DNA of 64,000 bases from Mucilaginibacter paludis DSM 18603 (GTDB taxonomy: Bacteria; Bacteroidota; Bacteroidia; Sphingobacteriales; Sphingobacteriaceae), in the NCBI RefSeq assembly GCF_000166195.2, contig NZ_CM001403.1, positions 6,837,977 to 6,901,976 of the forward strand, written 5' to 3'. A program made the translations under genes and the position numbers. The notes under the pieces are model-generated. The model was not told the origin of the DNA. It made no database searches and worked only from the letters and a program-made list of their open reading frames with translations. Within the stretch, counting starts at the first letter, position 1. Every line of letters starts with the position of its first letter. This document shows positions 56,688 to 64,000 of the stretch, piece after piece.

Positions 56688-57173
56688 TTAACTTTTCCAG
56701 GCGCCCAGCAATCTTCTGATCACGATGATCTCGGCTGTGTGGTAGCTGTTATGGTCGGCAATCAATAAGGCTTCCCGTAACAAGGTTTGCCCGTCGCCAT
56801 GCGGAAAGGGCGTATATAAATCGTTGTTCTTATCATTCAGCAGGGCAATAAAACTGTCGGTATCCTTTTTAATCTGATCAATGGTTTGATGCCATGCCGC
56901 GTCATCCTGCGGAGCAGTTTCTTTGGGCCAGTATCCCTCGGGCCATTTGGGCGATTGATGCGCTTGATCTTTACTAAACTCCAGTATGTCCCACTGGGCT
57001 ATCCGGATATGCTCGGCCAGTTGCCAAATGCTATAGGGCAAGCCATCGGGTATAACGCCACGCAATTGGGTGGGTAAATCGCTCAAAGCGTCGTCTAAGG
57101 TTGCGTGAGCATTGCCTCCCTTTATCAAATCAATTAAATGTTTACGGGTAATCTGGTCGTTATGGTTTTCCAT
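56688..57173 (-). CDS. DinB family protein
   Basis: 161 residues of the DinB/YfiT four-helix metal-binding family. His ligands in SIWQLAEHIRIAQWDIL and IADHNSYHTAEIIVIRRLLG. Members act as metal-dependent thiol transferases or have unknown function. Confidence 0.85.
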   Translation of the reverse strand: MENHNDQITRKHLIDLIKGGNAHATLDDALSDLPTQLRGVIPDGLPYSIWQLAEHIRIAQWDILEFSKDQAHQSPKWPEGYWPKETAPQDDAAWHQTIDQIKKDTDSFIALLNDKNNDLYTPFPHGDGQTLLREALLIADHNSYHTAEIIVIRRLLGAWKS

Positions 57174-57311
57174 TGTTGTATTGCTGTTGGTGATGATGAT
57201 GTAACACGGTTAGGCTGATTTAGTTGGTATTTATTTTGACTGATGCCTGCGGGCGCGGCTTTTATAAATGATATTTAATAGCTATGTTAGCCTACTAAAA
57301 CCGTATGGATA

Positions 57312-59048
57312 ATGAAGAACTACCTGCTTGGTATATTGCTTGTTTTAACTATTGTAGGCTGTAAAAAGGATGGCACCCAAACCCAGGAAGAAAGCAGTCC
57401 TTTTGATAAATTTAAACAACAATTTATTGATGGCCTGTGGAAGCACAACCCCGATTGGGCAAGCAGTGTAGGTTATCATCAATATGATAGCGTACTGGTG
57501 TTACCCAATGATGCCAGCCGCGCCGACCAGGTTGCTTTTATTAAAAGCCAACAGAGCCAGTTAGCCGGGTTCGACATCAAAAAGCTGCCCGCCGCCAACC
57601 AGATCGATTATCACCTGATCCAGAACCAGATCCAATCGTCGTTATGGCAAATAGATACGCTTAAAGCTTACCAGTGGGATCCGTCTTCATACAACATCAT
57701 CGGCAATTTTGCATTTATCCTGAACGAAAACTATGCGCCTTTGCCCAAACGGGTTAAAAGTTTTTACGAAAAAATGGCCAACATTCCGGCCTACTACGCC
57801 GAAGCTAAAAAGCAGATTAAAAACCCGGTGGTTGAGCTAACCAGCCTGGCCATAGAACAACATACGGGAGGCTTATCGGTTATTGAAAAAGATTTTGCCG
57901 ACTCGTTAAAAAAAGCCAATATCCCGGCAACGGAACAAAAAGCGATGCTGGCCCGTGTAAAAACATCGGTAGCGGCTATCAACAACTTTACCCAATGGCT
58001 AAAGGACTTAAAGAACCCTACACCGCGCAGTTTCCGCCTCGGTAAGGATTTGTATGCTAAAAAGTTTAAGTACGATATCCAGTCGGCCTACAGCGCCAAA
58101 CAGATTTATGATTCGGCCATGGTGCGCAAAAAGTATGTGCACAGCCAGATGTTTAATTTGAGCAAGCAACTGTGGCCAAAATACTTCGGTAAAAGCAACA
58201 TGCCGGCTGATACCCTGCAGTTGATCAGCAAAGTAATTGATACTTTATCCGTTAAACATGCCAAACCGGAAGACTTCCAGTCTACCATCGAAAAAACACT
58301 GCCCCAGTTGGTTGATTTTGTGAAGCAAAAGAACCTGCTTTATATCGATCCAACCAAACCGCTCGTTGTACGTAAAGAACCCGGCTATATGGCTGGAGTG
58401 GCAGGCGCATCGTGCAGTTCGCCGGGGCCCTATGATAAAGGCGGCAACACTTATTTTAACGTGGGAAGCCTGGCCGGATGGCCTAAAGAAAAAGCCGAAA
58501 GCTATTTACGCGAGTATAACCAGTACATGCTGCAAATATTGTGTATCCACGAAGCTATTCCCGGGCATTATACACAGATGGTTTATGCCAACCAATCGCC
58601 AAGCCTGATTAAAGCTATTTTAGCCAATGGCGCCATGGTAGAAGGCTGGGCAGTTTATACCGAGCAGATGATGCTTGACAACGGCTATGGCAATAACGAG
58701 CCCGAAATGTGGCTGATGTGGTACAAATGGAACCTGCGCTCGGTATGTAATACTATTTTAGATTACAGCGTACACACCGGTACCATGAACCGCGATGAGG
58801 TTGTTAAACTACTCACTAAAGAAGCCTTTCAGCAACAAGCCGAGGCCGAAGGCAAATGGAAAAGGGCCAGCGTAACCAGCGTACAGCTAACCAGCTATTA
58901 TACCGGATACAAAGAAATAACCGACCTGCGCAATGCCTACAAAAAGAAAATGGGCAGTGCCTATAAACTCAAAGAATTTAACGAGAAGTTTTTAAGTTAT
59001 GGCAGCGCACCGGTTAAATATATTAAGGAGCTGATGTTAGCGAAATAA
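57312..59048 (+). CDS. DUF885 family lipoprotein metallopeptidase-like protein
   Basis: 578 residues. Lipobox near residue 17 (LTIVGCKK), so the protein is anchored to a membrane in the envelope. The DUF885 zinc motif His413-Glu414-A-I-P-G-His419 (IHEAIPGHYTQM) and LANGAMVEGWAVYTEQMML are present. Probably a peptidase of unknown substrate. Ends 305 bp before an IS-element insertion. Confidence 0.88.
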   Translation: MKNYLLGILLVLTIVGCKKDGTQTQEESSPFDKFKQQFIDGLWKHNPDWASSVGYHQYDSVLVLPNDASRADQVAFIKSQQSQLAGFDIKKLPAANQIDYHLIQNQIQSSLWQIDTLKAYQWDPSSYNIIGNFAFILNENYAPLPKRVKSFYEKMANIPAYYAEAKKQIKNPVVELTSLAIEQHTGGLSVIEKDFADSLKKANIPATEQKAMLARVKTSVAAINNFTQWLKDLKNPTPRSFRLGKDLYAKKFKYDIQSAYSAKQIYDSAMVRKKYVHSQMFNLSKQLWPKYFGKSNMPADTLQLISKVIDTLSVKHAKPEDFQSTIEKTLPQLVDFVKQKNLLYIDPTKPLVVRKEPGYMAGVAGASCSSPGPYDKGGNTYFNVGSLAGWPKEKAESYLREYNQYMLQILCIHEAIPGHYTQMVYANQSPSLIKAILANGAMVEGWAVYTEQMMLDNGYGNNEPEMWLMWYKWNLRSVCNTILDYSVHTGTMNRDEVVKLLTKEAFQQQAEAEGKWKRASVTSVQLTSYYTGYKEITDLRNAYKKKMGSAYKLKEFNEKFLSYGSAPVKYIKELMLAK

Positions 59049-59353
59049 AGCCCCACCCAAACCCTCCCTGGTAGGGAGGGCTTAAAAAAAGGTTAGGCTA
59101 TTCTTAAAAAAAATGTCATTTCGAGCGAGGTACGAGAGAGAAATCTTTTGCGAGCGATAGGTCTGCTGTAGGCTCATCGCGTGCGACAGATTTCTCCCTC
59201 TGGTCGACAATTGGGGTTGGGGTGTTTCTGCCGTAGTTATTCCGTAGTCGGTGTCCCCACCGACTATGCTATCACCGTTCAGGATTTGCATGGGAAACTC
59301 TCTGCACTTTTTAGCCGCTCGCATAGGACACACCCCTCCACCCCTCTCAAGAG
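59049..59353. repeat. Repeat-filled gap left of the IS4-family element
   Basis: CCCTCCCTGGTAGGGAGGG hairpin at 59062-59080, a long hairpin of the ACGAGAGAGAAATC family at 59115-59208, the palindrome GTCGGTGTCCCCACCGAC at 59247-59264, and the CCCCTCTCAAGAG half of the palindrome split by the element. No gene. Confidence 0.7.
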
Positions 59354-60880
59354 CATAGCCGTCAATTTAAGTAGCTGTACTTATATATTGTTGATTTTCA
59401 GTAATTTAATTTTTAGGCGCGGTTTGCCCGCATGGGCAAACCTATGTATTTTTACTCTCATATTTTTCGTTTTTTAAGGCGGGGAGGTTTAGATGGCCCC
59501 GCCTTTCTTATTTTTGTTTAACTATCTAAATATAGTATTTAAATATCTAATAATCAAATACTTATTACAATTTCTTCTATTTTTAACCTATGTTTTCTGT
59601 GCTCTTTTGAAAGGTGCTTTAAGTTTAATTTCTCCAACAGAGCTAACCACTTTGAGCATATCCCTAAAAGACTGCGCTCGCAATTCTTCTTTCGTAGAAG
59701 CGATTAGTCGATGCACCTTTAAAACACTAATTTGACCTATCTTACCGATAGCCATGCATATTTTCCAACTCAAAACTGCCCAGATCAACTTACTGTATAA
59801 TATACTGGTTATACGATCCGAACTTCCTTTGGGGAACGTGTGTATCTTTAAAAACGACTTCCATGCTTTAAAAACCAATTCTATCTGCCATCGCAGGTGA
59901 TATAACTTTTGGATCAATTCAGCGCTATATTTTTCGCTCACCAGGTTGGTAACAATAAAGTTAAACCCTGCCCGCTCTTTGAATCCCTTACTGGTGGTAC
60001 TGCCTTTCTTTTTATTGTACTTTTCAGTATTGGCTATCCGCCTTGCCTTGAGCTCTTCACTTACCGGTTCTATTATTATCCTTACCGGCATCTTATCAGC
60101 TCCGATATATACCTGTTGATCAAATACGCCGGTTATGCCTTGTAGTTTCGACAACTCTAACTTTTGGTATTGGTCGTCCTTTAATAGATAAATCGTTGTT
60201 TTCGGACATAATTTATTAATAAAGAAAGCTTTGACTTTGTTAATATTGTTCATATAACTCAAGTGAGTGTAACCCAGATCTCTCATATATAATACCCCCG
60301 GCTGAATTGATGCCTTGTCCAGATGACTCTCACCCTGGTCATTTGCGTTGGCCGGAGTTACTTTGATATCGCTTTTACCACTTTTGATTTCAAATTCAAA
60401 TTGTACAGATGCTCCCGCTTTCATCCCACTTCCTTTTGTTCCGGGGAATGTCTCTGCAATAACTTCCGGCAACGCGAAACGGGTGGAATCTTTGATACGG
60501 ATCTCCAACCCTTGTGTTTGTTCTTGCGGTAACTCAACTGCTATTAATTGCTCAAAAACGGCTTGTACAAATTTTGTCATATTGCTGTGATGTCTTTGAT
60601 GCAATGCCTGCTTCGAAATATCAAGCCCATCCCTCCGCATTAACTGCATACTCATGCCGTTAAACGATTGATCTCCATCAAATAACGCCATATCCAATAG
60701 TTCCTTGCCTCCCACTTTTCGTTTGCGTTGTATAGCCTCTGTTTTACGGGCCAGGCCATCTAACACCGTTGGTTCAAATAGTTCCGAACTCATTCGCTCG
60801 AATAATGACTGCAATTTTGCAGTTCCGATTCTTGCTCTAAAAAAATTTTATCCCTTTTTTTTCTAAAGTTGACGGCTATG
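59354..60880 (-). mobile_element. IS4-family insertion sequence, intact (1527 bp)
   Basis: Ends with inverted repeats CATAGCCGTCAA (left at 59354; right end is the complement at 60869-60880). A 10-bp target duplication CTCTCAAGAG flanks it (59344-59353, 60881-60890). Removing the element restores CCCCTCTCAAGAGGGG, a repeat palindrome. One transposase gene inside. Size and duplication match IS4-type elements. Confidence 0.92.
59588..60814 (-). CDS. IS4-family transposase
   Basis: 408 residues (start TTG 60814; an ATG at 60793 is in frame). The IS4 signature Y-x2-R-x3-E-x6-K is seen in LYHLRWQIELVFKAWK, with the catalytic Glu; LEIRIKDSTRFALP and MRDLGYTHLS carry the two Asp. Full length and uninterrupted, so the element could still move. 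Confidence 0.92.
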   Translation of the reverse strand: MQSLFERMSSELFEPTVLDGLARKTEAIQRKRKVGGKELLDMALFDGDQSFNGMSMQLMRRDGLDISKQALHQRHHSNMTKFVQAVFEQLIAVELPQEQTQGLEIRIKDSTRFALPEVIAETFPGTKGSGMKAGASVQFEFEIKSGKSDIKVTPANANDQGESHLDKASIQPGVLYMRDLGYTHLSYMNNINKVKAFFINKLCPKTTIYLLKDDQYQKLELSKLQGITGVFDQQVYIGADKMPVRIIIEPVSEELKARRIANTEKYNKKKGSTTSKGFKERAGFNFIVTNLVSEKYSAELIQKLYHLRWQIELVFKAWKSFLKIHTFPKGSSDRITSILYSKLIWAVLSWKICMAIGKIGQISVLKVHRLIASTKEELRAQSFRDMLKVVSSVGEIKLKAPFKRAQKT

Positions 60881-61062
60881 CTCTCAAGAGGGGAATCGCA
60901 CGGGCCGCCGCTTTTTTCGATCGAGGTACGAGTGGGGGGCTTATGCCGTAGTCGGTGTCCTAACCCAGTACGAGCAAAAAATGGGGTTACCAAAAGATCT
61001 CCCCAACCGGGGGAGATTATGCACCTTGGTTTGTTTTTTGGTGTGCATGAGCGCTATGCGGT
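60881..61062. other. Repeat remnants right of the IS4-family element
   Basis: Continues the disrupted palindrome (CTCTCAAGAGGGGAATCG), followed by GGGCCGCCGCTTTTTTCGATCGAGGTACGAG and a truncated GTCGGTGTCC copy at 60951. No gene. Confidence 0.6.
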
Positions 61063-61674
61063 TTAGAGGGGGCTTTCGCCTATAAATACTTTGCTAAGGT
61101 GCGCCTCGTAGCGTTGCATATCCTTGGGAATATCGGCATTCTTTTCTACATCATGAAAATGCAGGCTTTCCAATTGTTGCATGCCGGTGAATGCATTCAT
61201 CCGGTGGAAACCAAATAAGGCGCCCTCATCAACACTGTGCTGGTTAAAAAATTCGCCGGGTAGGGTAAAGGCTTTGGCTGGCGCGTTCCACGAAGTGGTG
61301 ATCATGTATTTTTTGCCGTGGAGCATCCCACCGGTGCCGTAGTTGATTGCCGGATTGGCCGACGAGCGGCCATCGCTGTGGTAAATTCCTTTTTGATGCC
61401 CTTCTGTAAATACCACATCTATATATTTTTTAAAACCATGCGGCAACTGAAACCACCAGATAGGGGTATGATAGATAATAACATCAGCCCACACAAAATT
61501 TTCAACTTCCTGCGCCGGGCTGTAGGCCTCGTTAATATCTGTTGAGCGCAGCTGAAAGCCGGGCTGCTGCTTAAAAAATTGCCTGGTGGCCTCAAATATG
61601 GTTTTATTAAAACGTCCGCCGGAGTGGCCGAATATTTGCCCACCGTTAATCACGAATATATTTTGTGCTTTCAT
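61063..61674 (-). CDS. mdaB: NAD(P)H-dependent flavin oxidoreductase MdaB-like
   Basis: 203 residues of the flavodoxin-like quinone reductase family. VINGGQIFGHSGGRFNKT is the FMN/FAD phosphate region, YHTPIWWFQLPHGFKKYIDVVFTEG is the MdaB signature, and MITTSWNAPAKAF also fits. Two-electron reduction of quinones protects from oxidative stress. Divergent from a lysR gene that probably controls it. Confidence 0.9.
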   Translation of the reverse strand: MKAQNIFVINGGQIFGHSGGRFNKTIFEATRQFFKQQPGFQLRSTDINEAYSPAQEVENFVWADVIIYHTPIWWFQLPHGFKKYIDVVFTEGHQKGIYHSDGRSSANPAINYGTGGMLHGKKYMITTSWNAPAKAFTLPGEFFNQHSVDEGALFGFHRMNAFTGMQQLESLHFHDVEKNADIPKDMQRYEAHLSKVFIGESPL

Positions 61675-61700
61675 TTTGTATTTTCTTTTTAAATTCTCAA

Positions 61701-61708
61701 CAAAGCTA
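61701..61708 (-). promoter_or_regulatory. Promoter -7 element of mdaB
   Basis: Leftward TAGCTTTG, an exact TAnnTTTG match, 26 bases before the ATG. Confidence 0.5.
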
Positions 61709-61743
61709 CCGCGCCTGTATCCTTAATTAAAATAATATAAATC

Positions 61744-61768
61744 ATACATTTGTATCATAATTATGATA
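61744..61768 (+). promoter_or_regulatory. lysR promoter and palindromic operator
   Basis: TACATTTG at 61745-61752 fits TAnnTTTG. Directly after it, 61753-61768 is the perfect 16-bp palindrome TATCATAATTATGATA, placed at the predicted transcription start of lysR and 11 bases before its ATG. This is a good candidate binding site for the LysR protein itself. The site is about 45 bases upstream of the mdaB promoter motif. Confidence 0.6.
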
Positions 61769-61778
61769 GGTAAATGCG

Positions 61779-62684
61779 ATGGTTAATTTAGAATGGTTCA
61801 GAACTTTTAAGGCGATATACGAAACAGGGACGCTAACCGGCGCTGCGGAGGCCCTGTACATATCGCAGCCGGGGGTTAGCCTGCATTTAAGTTCGTTGGA
61901 GGCACATGTAGGTTATAAACTTTTTGATCGTTCGTCGCGCAAAATGGTATCTACCGAGCGGGGCAAAATACTGTACAACTTTATCCTGGAGCCACTCAGT
62001 AAGCTTGAACAGGCGGAACAGCACTTCCATAAAAGCATTGAAAAAGAGCGACCTACCATCAGCATCGGAATGTGTTTTGAAACCTTTCAGTTTACGCTTG
62101 AATCTTACCTGTCGTCCTTACAGTTTAACGTGATCATCAAATTTGGCGATTATCCCGAGATGCTGAAAGACTTAGACAGCGGGATATTAGACCTCATTAT
62201 CACGCCGCAAAAAGGAGATTACAAAGGCCTGCTTTACAAGCCATTTTTTAAGGAGCGCATTGTAATTATTGCAGGAGCCCAAACCCAAACCGGAGAGTTT
62301 AGTACACTGCTGCTCCAAAACGATAAAAATGCAATACACCAATGGCTGCTTAAACAAATATGGTACGGCACAACGGCCGATATGGAGCATCTGCGTAAAT
62401 TTTGGCATCTCAATTTTGGAAAGCGGCCCGATTTTAAGCCGAATTATATTGTACCTAACATGAGCTCCATTGTACGATGCCTGAGTGGCGGCAACGGCAT
62501 TGCCGTTATTCCGGATTTTTTATCGAAAAAAGAACTCAATTCGGGTAATATCAAAATCATTTGGGACGGCTTCGAGCCGATAGAAAATACGCTTTACTTC
62601 GGCACCAGGAAAAAAACCATCTACGCCGAACAAATTAAACAGATTGAGGAGATCTTTTTAAAGGAAATGATTGACCGGCCGTAG
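61779..62684 (+). CDS. LysR-family transcriptional regulator
   Basis: 301 residues. N-terminal winged HTH (LEWFRTFKAIYETGTLTGAAEALYISQPGVSLHLSSLE), followed by an effector-binding domain of the periplasmic-binding fold. Divergent from mdaB, so it most likely activates it and represses itself. It senses perhaps quinones or redox stress, as known MdaB regulators do; the effector is inferred. Confidence 0.9.
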   Translation: MVNLEWFRTFKAIYETGTLTGAAEALYISQPGVSLHLSSLEAHVGYKLFDRSSRKMVSTERGKILYNFILEPLSKLEQAEQHFHKSIEKERPTISIGMCFETFQFTLESYLSSLQFNVIIKFGDYPEMLKDLDSGILDLIITPQKGDYKGLLYKPFFKERIVIIAGAQTQTGEFSTLLLQNDKNAIHQWLLKQIWYGTTADMEHLRKFWHLNFGKRPDFKPNYIVPNMSSIVRCLSGGNGIAVIPDFLSKKELNSGNIKIIWDGFEPIENTLYFGTRKKTIYAEQIKQIEEIFLKEMIDRP

Positions 62685-63249
62685 GCAATGATATCGCTAC
62701 AGAAAACTATCACCGGGATTTGCATAGGTGGTCGGTGGGGACACCGACTACGGGTAATAATGTTATTTCTCCCTTCGGACGAAATGAAAATAGGGGTTGG
62801 GGGTGCTTACGCCGTAGTCGGTGTCCCCACCGACTATTATCACCTATCACCGAGGATACCGACGAAGGGTGAAAAACTATCACCGGGCAGGGTTTGCATC
62901 AATTGTCGGTGGGGACACCGATTACGGGTAATAATGTTATTTCGATCGAGGTACGAGAGAGAAATCTTTTACGAGTTATAGGTCTGCTGTATACTCATCG
63001 CGCGTAAAAGATTTCTCCCTCCGGTCGAAATGACAATTAGGGTTGGGGTTTATCCCGCAGTCGGTGTCCCCACCGACTACCATCACCGGGGCAGGATTTG
63101 CATAAGTGGTCGGTGGGGACACCGACTATTGGCAAAAAATGGAGTTATCAAAAAGTCTCCCTACCTGGGAGATTTAGAGGGTCTTTTATCCCGTAGTCGG
63201 TGTCCCCACCGACTATTTATGCCAAGCAAAAATCGCTTTAAATCCCTTA
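62685..63249. repeat. Cluster of palindromic repeats between lysR and a hypothetical gene
   Basis: Six copies of the palindrome GTCGGTGGGGACACCGAC or its complement GTCGGTGTCCCCACCGAC at 62731, 62817, 62905 (last base changed), 63060, 63109 and 63196, in strictly alternating orientation. Between the third and fourth lies a 97-bp hairpin of the ACGAGAGAGAAATC family (62938-63034). No gene: the frame at 62688-62981 is repeat translation. Confidence 0.88.
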
Positions 63250-63543
63250 TCACAACTCCAGCTCCGTGAGCAAGGTATCGATATAAACAAAATACTCCAG
63301 CGGCGATATGCTGCCACTGGTGTATTTAGCCCTCACGGCATCCATCTGGCGGTAAACATCAACAGGCAATGAGGCATCCGGGTTAATCTGCCGGATAAGC
63401 CTGAGCTTTAGTTCGAGGTTCTTTTTCACCAGGTTGATAATGGTACTCTCTACAGAGCCAAATACCTGCTCCCAGGATGTGATTACCTGTTGCTGGGCAT
63501 CTATTAAATTTTTAAGGGCAAAAAGCGGGTCGGCTGCTTCCAT
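63250..63543 (-). CDS. Hypothetical protein (97 aa)
   Basis: 97 residues, soluble and helical: LFALKNLIDAQQQVITSWEQVF, then SGSISPLEYFVYIDTLLTELEL. No signal peptide and no family recognised. It lies 49 bp downstream of the partial surface protein and may be co-transcribed with it. Confidence 0.55.
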   Translation of the reverse strand: MEAADPLFALKNLIDAQQQVITSWEQVFGSVESTIINLVKKNLELKLRLIRQINPDASLPVDVYRQMDAVRAKYTSGSISPLEYFVYIDTLLTELEL

Positions 63544-63592
63544 ATCGGGTTCCTGTTATACCCTTAAAATTAAGCCATATACTTTAAATAAC

Positions 63593-64000
63593 CTACTGAA
63601 CTTTGTATCTGTATACAAAACGACCTATGTTACCATCCGCGTCGATGCCTTCAATCACGGCCCTGTAAGTGCCTTTGGCATCAGCATTATAAAAATCAAA
63701 CGATGTTGTGCCAGTAGCTTTATCGGTCATTAACCTCGGGTTCCAGTAAATGGTACTGCGCAGATCTGCACGTTGGGTAACGCTTGGCGGGGCAATGTAT
63801 TTAGGCGAATAAAACTCGCGGCTCATGTCGAATCCCTTAGGGTTAAAGGTAACCAGGTATTTAGGCGGAAACAGATCCGCCAGTTGTTGCTGCGTAATCT
63901 TGGTGCCCTTCGGTATTTTTTTGGTATTGATCTCGATAACGCCGCTGGTTTGGTACCGGCGGTTAATACCGCTCACACCATCGTTTAAAAACACTTCAAC
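63593..64000 (-). CDS. C-terminal end of a large surface protein (partial)
   Basis: 136 residues, open to the window edge. Ends with ATGTTSFDFYNADAKGTYRAVIEGIDADGNIGRF, a pattern seen at the C-terminus of large Bacteroidota proteins with macroglobulin-like or carboxypeptidase-like regulatory domains and a receptor plug. NDGVSGINRRYQTSGVIEINTKK resembles a plug segment. The N-terminus is outside the window, so the identification is tentative. Confidence 0.55.
   Translation of the reverse strand, partial: VEVFLNDGVSGINRRYQTSGVIEINTKKIPKGTKITQQQLADLFPPKYLVTFNPKGFDMSREFYSPKYIAPPSVTQRADLRSTIYWNPRLMTDKATGTTSFDFYNADAKGTYRAVIEGIDADGNIGRFVYRYKVQ

Noticed and set aside
62731..63213. CRISPR-like array
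   Set aside because: The repeats are palindromic, alternate in orientation, have uneven spacing, and no cas genes are near.

Overview
The window looks like chromosomal DNA of a Bacteroidota bacterium, most likely of the family Sphingobacteriaceae (Mucilaginibacter- or Pedobacter-like). Reasons: -7 promoter motifs of the Bacteroidota type TAnnTTTG, few Shine-Dalgarno sites, the block nadK / PorG-like barrel / uppS / bamA / two ompH genes / murI, a PorT-like barrel next to ubiE (both barrels point to a type IX secretion system), a TonB-receptor-like outer membrane protein with a carboxypeptidase-like N-terminal domain, and intergenic palindromes. The genus is inference. No rRNA, tRNA or CRISPR was seen.

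Layout. 1-10.1 kb: end of a TPR protein, Lon, an LpxR-like lipid A deacylase, then an AT-rich accessory stretch (4.2-7.8 kb) with two related micro-peptide ORFs, an AraC regulator split by a one-base frameshift, an orphan receiver protein and small ORFs; then a HAD phosphatase and a divergent arfB/cmk pair. 10.4-15 kb: a leftward ethanolamine operon (permease, EutB, EutC) with two extra genes in its middle, an Mrr-like nuclease and a TOPRIM-like partner. 15.2-22.1 kb: dCMP deaminase, FucP-like sugar permease, LysE exporter, a PurF-like amidotransferase and Amt. 22.2-30.3 kb: only the membrane half of complex I plus NuoI (nuoH to nuoN), with tandem 149-bp repeats between nuoH and nuoI. 30.5-43.6 kb: a P-loop kinase, murI, outer membrane biogenesis genes (ompH, ompH, bamA, uppS), PorG-like protein, NAD kinase, CBS protein, hydrolase, YqeY, SDR, PorT-like protein and UbiE. 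43.8-64 kb: VOC protein, outer membrane receptor-like protein, EngB, a UbiA prenyltransferase, a Crp/Fnr gene broken by an IS256-family element, an epimerase, two metallopeptidases, a Spy-like protein, hydrolase, DinB protein, an IS4-family element, mdaB/lysR, and the end of a large surface protein.

How genes work together. Complex I passes electrons to menaquinone, to which UbiE and possibly the UbiA-like protein contribute. BamA and the OmpH/Skp chaperones insert the barrel proteins seen here (PorG-like, PorT-like, receptor-like). The eut genes import ethanolamine and split it to ammonia and acetaldehyde.

The most striking non-coding feature is that many gaps are filled with several different short-word or palindromic repeat families. 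Some begin exactly at stop codons, and one serves as the insertion target of the IS4-family element. The best candidate for a little-described system is the nuclease/TOPRIM-like pair inside the ethanolamine operon.
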